Shown here: positions 1-8,443 of the stretch, piece after piece
Numbering within the stretch: the first letter of the stretch is position 1
Layout: every line of letters begins with the position of its first letter
Source: Actinomycetota bacterium
GTDB lineage: Bacteria > Actinomycetota > Actinomycetes > Actinomycetales > Microbacteriaceae
Assembly (NCBI GenBank): GCA_018268515.1
Contig: JAFDWK010000068.1
Span: 1-62,650, forward strand
Direction: 5' to 3'
Length of the DNA stretch: 62,650 bases
Translations under genes and position numbers: made by a program
The notes under the pieces: generated by a model
Database searches by the model: none
The model's input: only the letters and a program-made list of their open reading frames with translations
Told to the model about the DNA's origin: nothing

Positions 1-1
1 G

Positions 2-286
2 AACAACAACGGATCCGCCTTCGCCGGCCTCACCGCGAACACGCCCTGGCTGAACACGGCGCTCGGCGTCGCGATGCTGCTCGGCCGGTTCATCCCGATC
101 GTGTTCGTGCTGGCCCTGGCCGGATCCCTCGCCCAGCAGCATCACGTGCCGGAGACGGCGGGGACGCTGCCCACGCACCGCCCGCAGTTCGTCGGGCTCC
201 TCATCGCGGTCTCCGTCGTGGTCACCGCCCTCACCTACTTCCCCGTGCTCGCGCTCGGGCCGCTCGCAGAAGGACTCGTCCGATGA
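2..286 (+). CDS. kdpA: Potassium-transporting ATPase subunit KdpA, C-terminal fragment (cut by window start)
   Basis: The reading frame is open from the first bases and ends at 286. The visible residues ([15 protein letters not shown], then two hydrophobic segments with [18 protein letters not shown]) match the end of KdpA, the K+-selective, channel-like subunit of the KdpFABC pump in the cytoplasmic membrane. The identity is supported by the genes that follow, kdpB, kdpC, kdpD and kdpE. The stop overlaps the kdpB start by four bases (ATGA), which indicates translational coupling. Only about 94 residues are present, so nothing can be said about the selectivity filter or the start. A kdpF, if present, would lie outside the window. 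Confidence 0.95.
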   Translation, partial: NNNGSAFAGLTANTPWLNTALGVAMLLGRFIPIVFVLALAGSLAQQHHVPETAGTLPTHRPQFVGLLIAVSVVVTALTYFPVLALGPLAEGLVR

Positions 287-2547
287 CCATCGACCGCCAT
301 CCATCCCCCCGGTTCCTGAGCGAGCCGAGCGAGACGAAGGACGCTTCGCTCGCTCAGGAACCGACGAAGGGCACCCAGCCCGCTGCCGATTCCGGCCTCG
401 GCGCCGGCGGCGGTTCCGGCCCTTCGACGGGCTCAGGGACCGGCAAGCGCCCGCCGCGCGCGTTCGGCTGGTCGCTGCTCGTGCGGGCGCTCCCCGGCGC
501 ACTGCGCCGACTCAACCCGGCGACGCTGCTGCGCAACCCCGTGATCCTGCTGGTCTGGGCGGGAGCCGCGCTCACCACCGTCCTGGCGATCGCCGAGCCA
601 TTCCTCGGATCCGACGCCACGAAGTCCGGCGGCACCCCCGTGCCGAACGGCTTCACCTGGTCGATCGCGGTCTGGCTGTGGCTCACGGTGCTGTTCGCGA
701 ACCTCGCCGAGTCGGTCGCCGAGGGCCGCGGCAAGGCGCAGGCCGCGACACTGCGCAAGACCCGCACCAGCACGATGGCCCGCCGTGTGACCCGTTACGA
801 CGCGGCCGCGGATCCGGCCGCCGAACGAACGACCACCGAGGAGGTCTCCTCTGCCGATCTGCGCCGCGACGACGTCGTGATCGTGGTCGCGGGCGAGCCG
901 ATCCCCGGCGACGGCGACATCATCGCCGGCATCGCGACCGTCGACGAGTCGGCGATCACCGGAGAGAGCGCCCCCGTGGTGCGCGAATCGGGCGGCGACC
1001 GCAGCGCCGTGACCGGCGGCACCCGGGTGCTGTCGGACCGGATCGTGGTGCGGATCACCTCGAAGCCCGGCGAGACCTTCGTCGACCGCATGATCGCTCT
1101 CGTCGAGGGCGCCGGCCGGCAGCGCACGCCCAACGAGATCGCGCTGAACATCCTGCTCGCGAGCCTGTCGATCGTGTTCCTCGTGGTCGTGCTCGCGCTC
1201 AACCCGATCGCGTCCTACTCGGCGTCGCAGGTCGGCATCCCGGTGCTGATCGCCCTGCTCGTGTGCCTCATCCCGACCACGATCGGCGCGCTGCTGTCGG
1301 CGATCGGCATCGCCGGAATGGACCGCCTCGTGCAGCGCAACGTGCTCGCGATGTCGGGCCGCGCGGTCGAGGCCGCGGGAGATGTCACCACGCTGCTGCT
1401 CGACAAAACCGGCACCATCACCTACGGCAACCGCCGCGCCACCGACGTGCTGCCGGTCGCCGGCGTCTCCGCGGAGGAGCTGCTGCGGGCCGCCGCGCTG
1501 TCCTCGCTCGCGGACCCCACCCCCGAGGGGGCCTCGATCGTCGAGCTCGCCTCCGCACGCGGCATCACCGTGACCGCGCCCGCGGGTGCGGAGACCGTGC
1601 CCTTCACCGCGCAGACGCGCATGAGCGGCGTGGATCTCGCCGACGGCACGCAGATCCGCAAGGGGGCCGGATCCGCGATCCGCGCCTGGATCGAGGAGGT
1701 CGGATCCGGATCCGGTGCGTCCGCCGTGGAGGCCGCGCGGTTCGCCGATGAGATCGCCGCCTCCGGCGGCACCCCGCTCGTAGTGGCGGTCGCCGGGCCG
1801 GGCGGCACACGGATCCTCGGCGTCGTGCCCCTCAAGGACGTCGTCAAGGAGGGACTGTCGGAGCGTTTCGGAGAGCTGCGCAGCATGGGCATCCGCACCG
1901 TGATGATCACGGGCGACAACCCGCTCACGGCGAAGGCGATCGCCGCCGAGGCGGGCGTCGACGACTACCTCGCCGAGGCCACCCCGGAGGACAAGCTCGC
2001 CCTGATTCGCCGGGAGCAGGAGGGCGGCCGGCTGGTCGCGATGACCGGCGACGGCACGAACGATGCCCCCGCGCTCGCGCAGGCCGACGTCGGGGTCGCG
2101 ATGAACACCGGCACCTCGGCGGCCAAGGAGGCCGGGAACATGGTGGATCTCGACTCGGATCCGACCAAGCTCATCGACATCGTCCGGATCGGCAAGCAGC
2201 TGCTCATCACCCGCGGCGCGCTCACCACGTTCTCGCTCGCGAACGACATCGCGAAGTACTTCGCGATCATCCCGGCGATGTTCATGGGCGCGTTCCCGGG
2301 GCTCGCGGCGCTGAACATCATGCAGCTGCACTCCCCCGCGTCCGCGGTGACGAGCGCGATCGTCTTCAACGCGGTCGTGATCGTCTTCCTCATCCCGCTC
2401 GCCCTGCGCGGCGTCACCTACAAGCCGGCGAGCGCCTCGCAGATCCTGCAGCGCAATCTGCTCGTCTACGGGATCGGCGGCATCATCCTGCCCTTCGTCG
2501 GCATCAAGCTCATCGACCTCGTCGTCGCCCTCATCCCCGGCTTCTGA
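283..2547 (+). CDS. kdpB: Potassium-transporting P-type ATPase KdpB
   Basis: Catalytic subunit of the Kdp K+ pump; it hydrolyses ATP through an aspartyl-phosphate intermediate. The P-type signature DKTGT places the phosphorylated Asp at residue 374, followed by [16 protein letters not shown] and [20 protein letters not shown], the hinge motif. Several membrane segments surround the core (around residues 85-105, 125-145, 285-310, 320-345 and the last 120 residues). At 754 aa it is about 60-70 residues longer than usual. The excess is an N-terminal low-complexity stretch (roughly residues 5-60) built from two dispersed repeats: a palindromic repeat at about 314-364, and the 22-nt CTTCGACGGGCTCAGG repeat at 420-441 read as PSTGSGTG. 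The true start might be internal, but the kdpA overlap favours the start used. Confidence 0.96.
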   Translation: MTIDRHPSPRFLSEPSETKDASLAQEPTKGTQPAADSGLGAGGGSGPSTGSGTGKRPPRAFGWSLLVRALPGALRRLNPATLLRNPVILLVWAGAALTTVLAIAEPFLGSDATKSGGTPVPNGFTWSIAVWLWLTVLFANLAESVAEGRGKAQAATLRKTRTSTMARRVTRYDAAADPAAERTTTEEVSSADLRRDDVVIVVAGEPIPGDGDIIAGIATVDESAITGESAPVVRESGGDRSAVTGGTRVLSDRIVVRITSKPGETFVDRMIALVEGAGRQRTPNEIALNILLASLSIVFLVVVLALNPIASYSASQVGIPVLIALLVCLIPTTIGALLSAIGIAGMDRLVQRNVLAMSGRAVEAAGDVTTLLLDKTGTITYGNRRATDVLPVAGVSAEELLRAAALSSLADPTPEGASIVELASARGITVTAPAGAETVPFTAQTRMSGVDLADGTQIRKGAGSAIRAWIEEVGSGSGASAVEAARFADEIAASGGTPLVVAVAGPGGTRILGVVPLKDVVKEGLSERFGELRSMGIRTVMITGDNPLTAKAIAAEAGVDDYLAEATPEDKLALIRREQEGGRLVAMTGDGTNDAPALAQADVGVAMNTGTSAAKEAGNMVDLDSDPTKLIDIVRIGKQLLITRGALTTFSLANDIAKYFAIIPAMFMGAFPGLAALNIMQLHSPASAVTSAIVFNAVVIVFLIPLALRGVTYKPASASQILQRNLLVYGIGGIILPFVGIKLIDLVVALIPGF

Positions 2548-2568
2548 CCATGCCTCCCCCGGGGTCGT

Positions 2569-2672
2569 TGAGCGAGCACCGCCGCAGGCGGCGCGAGACG
2601 AAACGCGGTCCGCGACAGATCACCGGCGTTTCGTCTCGGTCGGCTTCGCCGTCCTCGCTCAACGCCCCCGGG
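2569..2672. repeat. Long imperfect inverted repeat between kdpB and kdpC (family A)
   Basis: The outer arms GTTGAGCGAGC / CTCGCTCAACG and inner arms GCGAGACGAAACGC / GCGTTTCGTCTCG form nested complementary blocks in the 180-bp kdpB-kdpC gap. The same words (GAGCGAGC...GCGAGACGAAGG) recur at about 314-364 inside kdpB, 6972-7062 after kdpE, 35211-35240 and 44983-45072, so this is a dispersed palindromic family rather than a dedicated kdp terminator. It could form a processing or attenuation hairpin within the kdp mRNA. Confidence 0.7.
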
Positions 2673-2728
2673 GAATGGCCGGCCCCACCGCCTCGCTCAA
2701 CGACCCCGTTCATTCCGAAAGGCACACC

Positions 2729-3370
2729 ATGTCGAACCTCCGCGGCACCGTCCGCCTCACCGGCGTCGCCGTCCGCGCGATGCTCGTGCTCACCCTGGTC
2801 CTCGGCGTCGGCTACACGCTCGCGATCACCGGCATCGGTCAGCTCGCGCTGCCCTGGCAGTCCAACGGATCCCTCGTCGATGTGAAGGGGAACCCGACCG
2901 GCGGCTGGACCGGTGGCGGGGCTCCGGCCGGCAGCGCCCTGATCGGGCAGTCCTTCACCGATGCGAAGGGCGACGCGCTGCCGCAGTACTTCCGGCCGCG
3001 CCCGTCGGCGGCGGGTGAGAAGGGCTACGACCCCACCGCCTCGGGCGGCAGCAACCTCGGCCCGAACAACCCCGACCTCGTGAAGGCCATCGCCGAGCGC
3101 CGGGCGCAGATCGCGGCCCGCGAGCACGTGGCCGAGTCCGCAGTGCCCGCCGACGCGGTCACCGCCTCGGGGTCGGGCCTGGATCCGCAGATCAGCCCGG
3201 CATATGCGCTACTGCAGGTGAACCGGGTCGCCGAGGCGCGCGGCCTGGAGCCGTCGGCCGTGCGCGCCCTGGTGGAGTCTAGGATTCAAACGCGCGATGC
3301 GGGCTTCCTCGGCGAGGAGCGGGTGAACGTGCTCGCGCTCAATCAGGCCCTCGACGCCCTGCAGCGATGA
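2729..3370 (+). CDS. kdpC: Potassium-transporting ATPase subunit KdpC
   Basis: Accessory subunit of the Kdp pump, thought to stabilise ATP binding by KdpB. One N-terminal membrane segment (about residues 14-36) is followed by the family blocks GSALIGQSF, YFRPRPSA, SGGSNLGPNNPDL and SGSGLDPQISPAYALLQ. I chose the ATG at 2729 because GAAAGG lies 6-12 bases upstream; an upstream in-frame ATG at 2675 would add 18 residues derived from the repeat-rich leader. At 213 aa the size is normal. It ends in a four-base overlap with kdpD. Confidence 0.95.
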   Translation: MSNLRGTVRLTGVAVRAMLVLTLVLGVGYTLAITGIGQLALPWQSNGSLVDVKGNPTGGWTGGGAPAGSALIGQSFTDAKGDALPQYFRPRPSAAGEKGYDPTASGGSNLGPNNPDLVKAIAERRAQIAAREHVAESAVPADAVTASGSGLDPQISPAYALLQVNRVAEARGLEPSAVRALVESRIQTRDAGFLGEERVNVLALNQALDALQR

Positions 3371-6285
3371 GCAGCGACGGCGGAGGAGCACGGGCGGTGG
3401 ACGAGGCGGCGATGGGCGAGAAGCGAGAGGGCGGATCCGGATCCCGCGGACGCCTGCGCGTGCTGCTCGGCGCCGCCCCCGGCGTCGGCAAGACCTACGA
3501 GATGCTCGGCGAGGGACGCCGCCTCGCCGAGGCGGGCCGGGACGTGGTGATCGGGATCGTGGAGACGCACGGCCGCGACGCGACGCTCGCGCAGACCCGG
3601 GGCATCGAGCAGGTGCCGCGCCGGACCGTGTCGCACCGCGGCGTGCAGCTCGACGAACTCGACCTCGACGCGGTGCTCGCCCGCCGGCCCGCGCTCGCGC
3701 TGATCGACGAGATGGCGCACACGAACGCCCCCGGATCCCGCAACGCCAAGCGCTGGCAGGACGTGCAGGAGCTGCTCGAGGCCGGCGTCGACGTCATCAC
3801 CACGGTGAACGTGCAGCACATCGAGTCGCTCAATGCCGTGGTCGAGAAGATCACCGGCGTCGTGCAGCAGGAGACCGTGCCGGACGCGGTGATCCGCGAC
3901 GCCGACGAGGTCGAGGTCGTCGACCTCGCCCCGCAGACGCTGCGCGACCGGCTCTCGGCGGGGCAGGTGTATCCGGCAGAGCGGATCGACGCCGCCCTGT
4001 CGAACTACTTCCGCCTCGGCAACCTCACCGCCCTGCGTGAGCTGGCGCTGCTGTGGCTCGCGGACGAGGTGGACAGTGCGCTGCGCAGCTACCGCACCCA
4101 GCACGGCATCGACAGCGCCTGGCAGGCCCGCGAGCGCGTGGTCGTCGCGCTCACCGGCGGTGCGGAGGGCGAGACGCTGCTGCGCCGCGGTGCCCGGATC
4201 GCCGCGCGGTCGGCAGGCGGCGAGCTGCTGGCCGTGCACGTCACCACGCAGGACGGTCTGCGCGGCGACCGCCCCGGCGCGCTCAGCGCCCAGCGCGGCC
4301 TGGTGGAGTCGCTCGGCGGCAGCTACCACCAGCTCGTCGGCGACGACGTGCCCGGCACGCTGGTGGAGTTCGCCCAGTCCGTCGACGCCAGCCAGCTCGT
4401 GATCGGGGTGAGCCGGCGCAGCCGCCTGTCCGCTGCGCTGACCGGGCCCGGCATCGGCGCGGAGATCATCCGCCGCTCCGGCGACATCGACGTGCACATC
4501 GTCACGCACGCCGCGGCGGGCCGACGCGGGCCGCTGCCGACGATCAGCGGCGGAGCCCTGGGCTGGCGCCGCCAGCTGATCGGCTTCGCGGTGGCACTGG
4601 TCGGCGGGCCTCTCCTGTCCTGGCTGCTGTTCGCGCTCAAGGCGCCCGGATCCATCACCTCCGACGTGCTCAGCTATCAGCTGCTCGTGGTCGTGGTCGC
4701 CCTCATCGGCGGGCTCCGCCCGGCGCTGTTCGCCGCCGTCCTGAGCGGGATCACGCTCGACTTCCTGTTCGTGGAGCCGCTGTTCACCGTGACGATCGCG
4801 GATCCGCTGCACGCCCTCGCCCTCGTGCTCTACGTCGTGATCGCGGTGCTCGTGAGCATCGTCGTGGATCAGGCCGCGCGCCGAGCCCGCGCCGCTCAGC
4901 GCGCATCGGGGGAGGCCGAGCTGCTCGCCGCCGTGGCCGGCAACGTGCTGCGCGGCGACAGCGCCCCCACGGCCCTCGTCGCCCGCGCGCGCGAGGCGTT
5001 CGGGCTGAGCGGGATCCGGCTGCTCTCCCCCGACGGCACCGTGATCGCCGCCGACGGCGAGCCCCTCGGCGCGAGCGTCCCGTCGGCCGGATCCGTGGAC
5101 GACGCGGGCGCGCCGGGTGACCGCGAGACCGAACTTCCGTTCCGAGACCGACGATACGATCCGCGGTCTCGGGCCGCAGATTCGGTCTCGCGGTCACCGC
5201 GGGCGACTGACGCGGCGGCGCGGACGTCGGCCGGCGGATCCGCGTCGGCACGGGCGGCGTCCGCGGCGATGGCGGGACCCCCGGTCGAGACCGTGCCGGT
5301 CGGCATCGGTGCGGACGGGCGGCCGCGCGCGGTCCTGGAGCTGCACGGCGCCGATCTCGACGCCGCGGGGCGGCGCCTGCTCGATGCGATCGTGGCGCAG
5401 CTCGCGGCCGCGATCGAGCACACCGATCTGCGCGAGACCGCGAGCCAGGCGGCGGTCCTCGCCGAGACGGACCAGGTGCGCAGCGCCCTGCTCTCCGCCC
5501 TCAGCCACGACCTGCGCCGGCCGCTCGCCGCCGCCGTCGCCGCCGTCGGCGGGCTCCGCAGCGCGCACCGGCTCTCCGCCGAGGACCGCGCCGAGCTCGT
5601 GGAGACCGCCGACGAGAGCCTCGCCACGCTGTCGCGCCTGGTCACCGACCTGCTCGACGTCAGCCGGGTGCAGGCCGGGGTGCTCGCGGTGTCGCTGGGC
5701 CGGGTGGACGCCGGCGCCGGTGTGGTCTCGGCGCTCGACGAGCTGTCGCTCGGGCCCGCCGACGTCGAGCTCGCACTGGATCCGGTGCTGCCGCCGCTGC
5801 ACGCGGATCCGGTGCTGCTGCAGCGGGTGCTCGTGAACCTGCTCACGAACGCAGTACGGCACTCGCCCGACGGCGAGCGCGTCATCGTGTCGACGAGCCG
5901 TCTCGGCGAGCGCGCGGAGATCCGTGTCGCGGACCGCGGCGAAGGCATCCCCGAGGATCAGCGCGAGAGCGCGTTCCTGCCGTTCCAGCGGCATGGCGAC
6001 ACCGACAACACCACGGGGCTGGGGCTGGGCCTCGCCCTCTCCCGGGGTTTCACCGAGGGCATGGGCGGTACGCTGACGGCCGAGGACACCCCCGGCGGCG
6101 GCCTCACGATGGTGGTGTCGCTGCCGCTGGCGGAGGCTCCGGACCTCCTCGCCGAGGACCTGGACCGCGAGACCGGATCCCCCTTCTCGTTCCCGTCGCA
6201 GAAAGTGCCGGAAAGCCACGCGGAAAACGACACTTTTCGCGACGGGAACGAGCTGAATACGCCCCCCGAGGAGGAGCCGCGATGA
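3367..6285 (+). CDS. kdpD: Osmosensitive K+ channel sensor histidine kinase KdpD
   Basis: Membrane sensor kinase that phosphorylates KdpE when K+ is limiting. Order: KdpD N-terminal domain with a Walker A-like APGVGKT at residues 37-43; universal-stress-like domain (about 250-380); four membrane segments (about 400-500); a GAF-like linker; a phosphoacceptor box SALSHDLRRPL with His714; and an ATPase domain with N box LVNLLTNAVRHS and G boxes DRGEGIP and GLGLGLALS. Two palindromic repeats are translated inside it: 5119-5195 (residues about 585-610, in the linker) and 6186-6252 (C-terminal tail). At 972 aa it is longer than the usual 830-900. It overlaps kdpC and kdpE by four bases each. Confidence 0.96.
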   Translation: MSSDGGGARAVDEAAMGEKREGGSGSRGRLRVLLGAAPGVGKTYEMLGEGRRLAEAGRDVVIGIVETHGRDATLAQTRGIEQVPRRTVSHRGVQLDELDLDAVLARRPALALIDEMAHTNAPGSRNAKRWQDVQELLEAGVDVITTVNVQHIESLNAVVEKITGVVQQETVPDAVIRDADEVEVVDLAPQTLRDRLSAGQVYPAERIDAALSNYFRLGNLTALRELALLWLADEVDSALRSYRTQHGIDSAWQARERVVVALTGGAEGETLLRRGARIAARSAGGELLAVHVTTQDGLRGDRPGALSAQRGLVESLGGSYHQLVGDDVPGTLVEFAQSVDASQLVIGVSRRSRLSAALTGPGIGAEIIRRSGDIDVHIVTHAAAGRRGPLPTISGGALGWRRQLIGFAVALVGGPLLSWLLFALKAPGSITSDVLSYQLLVVVVALIGGLRPALFAAVLSGITLDFLFVEPLFTVTIADPLHALALVLYVVIAVLVSIVVDQAARRARAAQRASGEAELLAAVAGNVLRGDSAPTALVARAREAFGLSGIRLLSPDGTVIAADGEPLGASVPSAGSVDDAGAPGDRETELPFRDRRYDPRSRAADSVSRSPRATDAAARTSAGGSASARAASAAMAGPPVETVPVGIGADGRPRAVLELHGADLDAAGRRLLDAIVAQLAAAIEHTDLRETASQAAVLAETDQVRSALLSALSHDLRRPLAAAVAAVGGLRSAHRLSAEDRAELVETADESLATLSRLVTDLLDVSRVQAGVLAVSLGRVDAGAGVVSALDELSLGPADVELALDPVLPPLHADPVLLQRVLVNLLTNAVRHSPDGERVIVSTSRLGERAEIRVADRGEGIPEDQRESAFLPFQRHGDTDNTTGLGLGLALSRGFTEGMGGTLTAEDTPGGGLTMVVSLPLAEAPDLLAEDLDRETGSPFSFPSQKVPESHAENDTFRDGNELNTPPEEEPR
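5119..5195. repeat. 77-nt palindromic repeat (family C) translated inside kdpD
   Basis: The ends GACCGCGAGAC and GTCTCGCGGTC are perfect complements, with further pairing towards a centre near 5157. Intergenic copies with the same ends and similar size lie at 12312-12384, 16520-16596 and 24189-24263. Here the element lies in the reading frame of kdpD in a linker that tolerates insertions. Confidence 0.75.
6186..6252. repeat. 67-nt palindrome translated in the kdpD C-terminal tail
   Basis: The left arm CTCGTTCCCGTCGC and right arm GCGACGGGAACGAG are perfect complements, and pairing continues inward with two mismatches over 25 bases. It encodes part of the tail after the kinase domain (SPFSFPSQKVP and following residues). 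It precedes the kdpE start by about 30 bases, so it could also fold in the mRNA upstream of the kdpE ribosome binding site. Confidence 0.7.
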
Positions 6286-6962
6286 AACTGCTCGTCGCCG
6301 ACGACGATCCGCAGCTCGTGCGCGCCCTGCGGATCACGCTCGCCGCGCACGGCTACGACGTGATCGCCGCCTCCGACGGCGCCGCCGCGATCGCGATGGC
6401 CGCGCAGGCCCGCCCCGACATCGTGCTGCTCGACCTGGGGATGCCGAAGCTCGACGGGATCGCCGTGATCGAAGCCCTGCGCGGCTGGAGCGACGTGCCG
6501 ATCCTGGTCGTGTCGGGACGGACCGGATCCGCCGACAAGGTCGAAGCGCTCGATGCCGGCGCCGACGATTACGTCACCAAACCGTTCCAGGTCGACGAGC
6601 TGCTCGCGCGGCTGCGCGCCCTCGCCCGCCGTCGGGGCGGCGCCCCCACCGAGTCGTCCGTCTCGTTCGGCGAGGTGGAGGTGGATCTGGTCGCCAAGGC
6701 CGTGACACGCGCCGGATCCCGCGTGCATCTGACGCCGACGGAGTGGCAGATCCTGGAGCACCTGGCCCGTCATCCCGGCGCGCTCGTGACGCGACAGGAG
6801 CTGCTGCGCGAGATCTGGGGCACCGAGCAGATCACCGACACGGGCTACCTGCGGCTGTATCTGTCGCAGCTGCGCAAGAAGCTCGAGCGCACCCCCAGCG
6901 CCCCCGAGCATCTGCTCACCGAGCAGGGCATGGGCTACCGGCTGGTGCTGGATCCGGCCTGA
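6282..6962 (+). CDS. kdpE: Two-component response regulator KdpE
   Basis: OmpR/PhoB-type regulator, the partner of KdpD and activator of kdp transcription. The receiver domain occupies about residues 1-115 with the acidic pair DDD at 7-9, phosphoacceptor Asp51 in VLLDLGMP, and the conserved Lys in DDYVTKPF. A winged-helix DNA-binding domain follows (about 130-226; LTPTEWQILEHLARHPGALVT and GTGYLRLYLSQLRKKLE-like helices). At 226 aa it is of standard length. The ATGA overlap with kdpD implies co-translation. GAGGAG about 6 bases before the ATG is a good ribosome binding site. Confidence 0.96.
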   Translation: MKLLVADDDPQLVRALRITLAAHGYDVIAASDGAAAIAMAAQARPDIVLLDLGMPKLDGIAVIEALRGWSDVPILVVSGRTGSADKVEALDAGADDYVTKPFQVDELLARLRALARRRGGAPTESSVSFGEVEVDLVAKAVTRAGSRVHLTPTEWQILEHLARHPGALVTRQELLREIWGTEQITDTGYLRLYLSQLRKKLERTPSAPEHLLTEQGMGYRLVLDPA

Positions 6963-6971
6963 CCTTCCGGG

Positions 6972-7062
6972 TCGTTGAGCGCCCTTCGTCTCGTCGCCGC
7001 GCTCCTCGCTCAGGGACCGGACCGACCATCGGTTCCTGAGCGAGCGCACCGAGACGAAGGAC
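6972..7062. repeat. Family A inverted repeat downstream of kdpE
   Basis: TTGAGCGCCCTTCGTCTCG and later GAGCGAGC...CGAGACGAAGG are opposed across a centre near 7015, giving a long imperfect hairpin immediately after the kdpE stop. It could act as a transcription terminator for the kdp operon, but it lacks a T-tract and belongs to the dispersed family A, so the function is uncertain. Confidence 0.6.
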
Positions 7063-7146
7063 GGGCAGCCCGTAGCTCACACGTCGCGGGAGTGCCAGAG
7101 GAGCCGGACGACGCACGGTGCTCAGGACGAATCCGGATTCGTTAGA

Positions 7147-7165
7147 TTAGGGGAGCCTAACCTAT
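7147..7165 (+). promoter_or_regulatory. DtxR/IdeR-type iron box
   Basis: The 19-mer TTAGGGGAGCCTAACCTAT matches the known actinobacterial DtxR/IdeR consensus TTAGGTTAGSCTAACCTAA at 16 of 19 positions. It ends 4 bases before the ATG of the siderophore-interacting protein. TAACCT at 7158-7163 could serve as a -10 element with initiation at or next to the ATG, so the transcript may be leaderless and repressed by Fe2+-bound regulator. Confidence 0.75.
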
Positions 7166-7169
7166 CCTG

Positions 7170-8135
7170 ATGGACGTGTTCCACCACCCCTACCGGACGT
7201 ACCGCACCACCGTCGCACGTCGCGAACAGCTGTCGCCGAGCTTCCTGCGCATGACGCTCACCGGCCCCGACCTCGTGCATTTCGGCACGGCCGGGCTCGA
7301 CCAGCGCATCAAGCTCGTGCTGCCGCTGCCCGACGGCTCCTTCACCGACGTCGGCCAGTTCGACGAGTCGGTCGGCATGATGCAGTGGTATCGCCGGTGG
7401 CGGGAACTCCCCGATGAGACACGCAATCCGATCCGCACCTACACGATCCGCGCCGTGCGGCCGGAGGAATGCGAGATCGATGTCGACTTCGTGCTGCACG
7501 GCACGGAAGGCCCCGCATCAGCCTGGGCCTCGGCCGCGGCCCCCGGGGCGCCGCTGGTCGTGATCGGCCCCGATGCGCGCGCGGACGAGACCGGTGGGCT
7601 GGAGTGGAATCCGGGCGACGCCGGGTCCGTGCTCATCGCGGGGGACGAGACCGCCGTGCCGGCCATCTGCGCGATCGTCGAATCCCTACCCGGGCACGTG
7701 ACCGGATCCGTGTTCATCGAGGTGCCGACCGAGGCGGATGCGCTGCCGCTGTTCTCGCCCACGGGGGTCGCGGTGACCTGGCTGCCGCGCGGGGGCACGG
7801 CGCACGGGCTGCGCCTCAGCGCCGCCGTGCACGCCTGGGGCGAAGCCCGAGCGGCCGAGGACACCGTCGCGCCGTCCGCCGATGACGCTCCCGCCGGGGG
7901 TGATGCTCCCGCCGGGGGTGACGCGCCCGCCGGCCCGGCCCTTGCGGATCCGCACGAGGACGAGGTGCTCTGGGAGGTGCCGGAGTCGACCGCCGGATCC
8001 TGCTACGCGTGGCTGGCCGGCGAGGCCGGCACGATCACCGCCCTGCGCCGCCACCTGGTGCGCGGTCTCGGCATCGACCGGCGCTCGGTGGCCTTCATGG
8101 GGTACTGGCGCCGGGGAAGAGCCGAAGCAGCCTGA
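7170..8135 (+). CDS. Siderophore-interacting protein (FAD-binding ferric-siderophore reductase)
   Basis: Cytoplasmic flavoprotein of the ViuB/SIP family that reduces Fe3+ in imported siderophores. Family blocks are present: HPYRTYRTTVARREQLSPSF at the N-terminus, an FAD-binding RTYTIRAVR near residues 90-98, the NAD(P)H-side block LIAGDETAVPAICAI, and the C-terminal SCYAWLAGEAGTITALRRHL and VAFMGYWRRG. A small Asp-Ala-Pro-Gly repeat (DDAPAGGDAPAGGDAPAG) is inserted around residue 240. The start follows an iron box with no Shine-Dalgarno sequence, consistent with a leaderless mRNA. The reductase role is known from the family; the iron control is inferred from the box. Confidence 0.93.
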   Translation: MDVFHHPYRTYRTTVARREQLSPSFLRMTLTGPDLVHFGTAGLDQRIKLVLPLPDGSFTDVGQFDESVGMMQWYRRWRELPDETRNPIRTYTIRAVRPEECEIDVDFVLHGTEGPASAWASAAAPGAPLVVIGPDARADETGGLEWNPGDAGSVLIAGDETAVPAICAIVESLPGHVTGSVFIEVPTEADALPLFSPTGVAVTWLPRGGTAHGLRLSAAVHAWGEARAAEDTVAPSADDAPAGGDAPAGGDAPAGPALADPHEDEVLWEVPESTAGSCYAWLAGEAGTITALRRHLVRGLGIDRRSVAFMGYWRRGRAEAA

Positions 8136-8186
8136 GAGCGGGGTCGGCCGAGGCGGCCTGAGAGCGGGGTCGGCCGAGGCGGCCTG
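8135..8186. repeat. 26-nt direct duplication at the end of the siderophore-interacting gene
   Basis: Two perfect copies of a 26-nt unit (starting AGAGCGGGGTCGGCCGAGG) abut at 8160/8161, and a degenerate third copy (GCCGAAGCAGCCTG) lies inside the gene end just before. The stop codon TGA of the upstream gene is formed at the border of the first copy. Confidence 0.85.
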
Positions 8187-8198
8187 CTCCGCTCGGTC

Positions 8199-8405
8199 GT
8201 GCCGGAGCCGGACGAGGCGCAGACCGCGGAGGCCGCGCGGTCGATCCCGATCGCCGTGGGCGCGTACTGGACCTACGCGCATCCCCCGCAGGCCATGCAG
8301 GCGGCCTACGATCTCGATCCAGCCCTGGTGTTCCTCCCCGACCGGTTCGAGGGCTCGCTGGCGCGGGTCGCGGATGTGCTGATCCTCGGGATCCTCGCCG
8401 CCTGA
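8199..8405 (+). CDS. Small hypothetical ORF, in frame with the upstream siderophore-interacting gene
   Basis: A 68-codon frame starting at GTG, with no clear ribosome binding site. It lies in the same frame as the siderophore-interacting gene, and the frame is open from the stop at 8133-8135 through the 26-nt duplication. The product (SIPIAVGAYWTYAHPPQAMQ ... LARVADVLILGILAA) has an amphipathic C-terminus and no family I recognise. It may be the remnant of a C-terminal extension or an independent small gene; coding status is uncertain. Confidence 0.35.
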   Translation: MPEPDEAQTAEAARSIPIAVGAYWTYAHPPQAMQAAYDLDPALVFLPDRFEGSLARVADVLILGILAA

Positions 8406-8443
8406 GCCCGCAGCGACATCGCCGCTGCGATCCCGGCCCGGGC

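Noticed and set aside
433-2331. Long antisense open frame opposite kdpB (632 codons), and similar long minus-strand frames opposite kdpD, the DUF3516 helicase and the ParB-like gene
   Set aside because: Arg/His/Asp-rich compositions typical of the opposite strand of high-GC genes; no ribosome binding sites or domains, while the sense strand encodes clear families.
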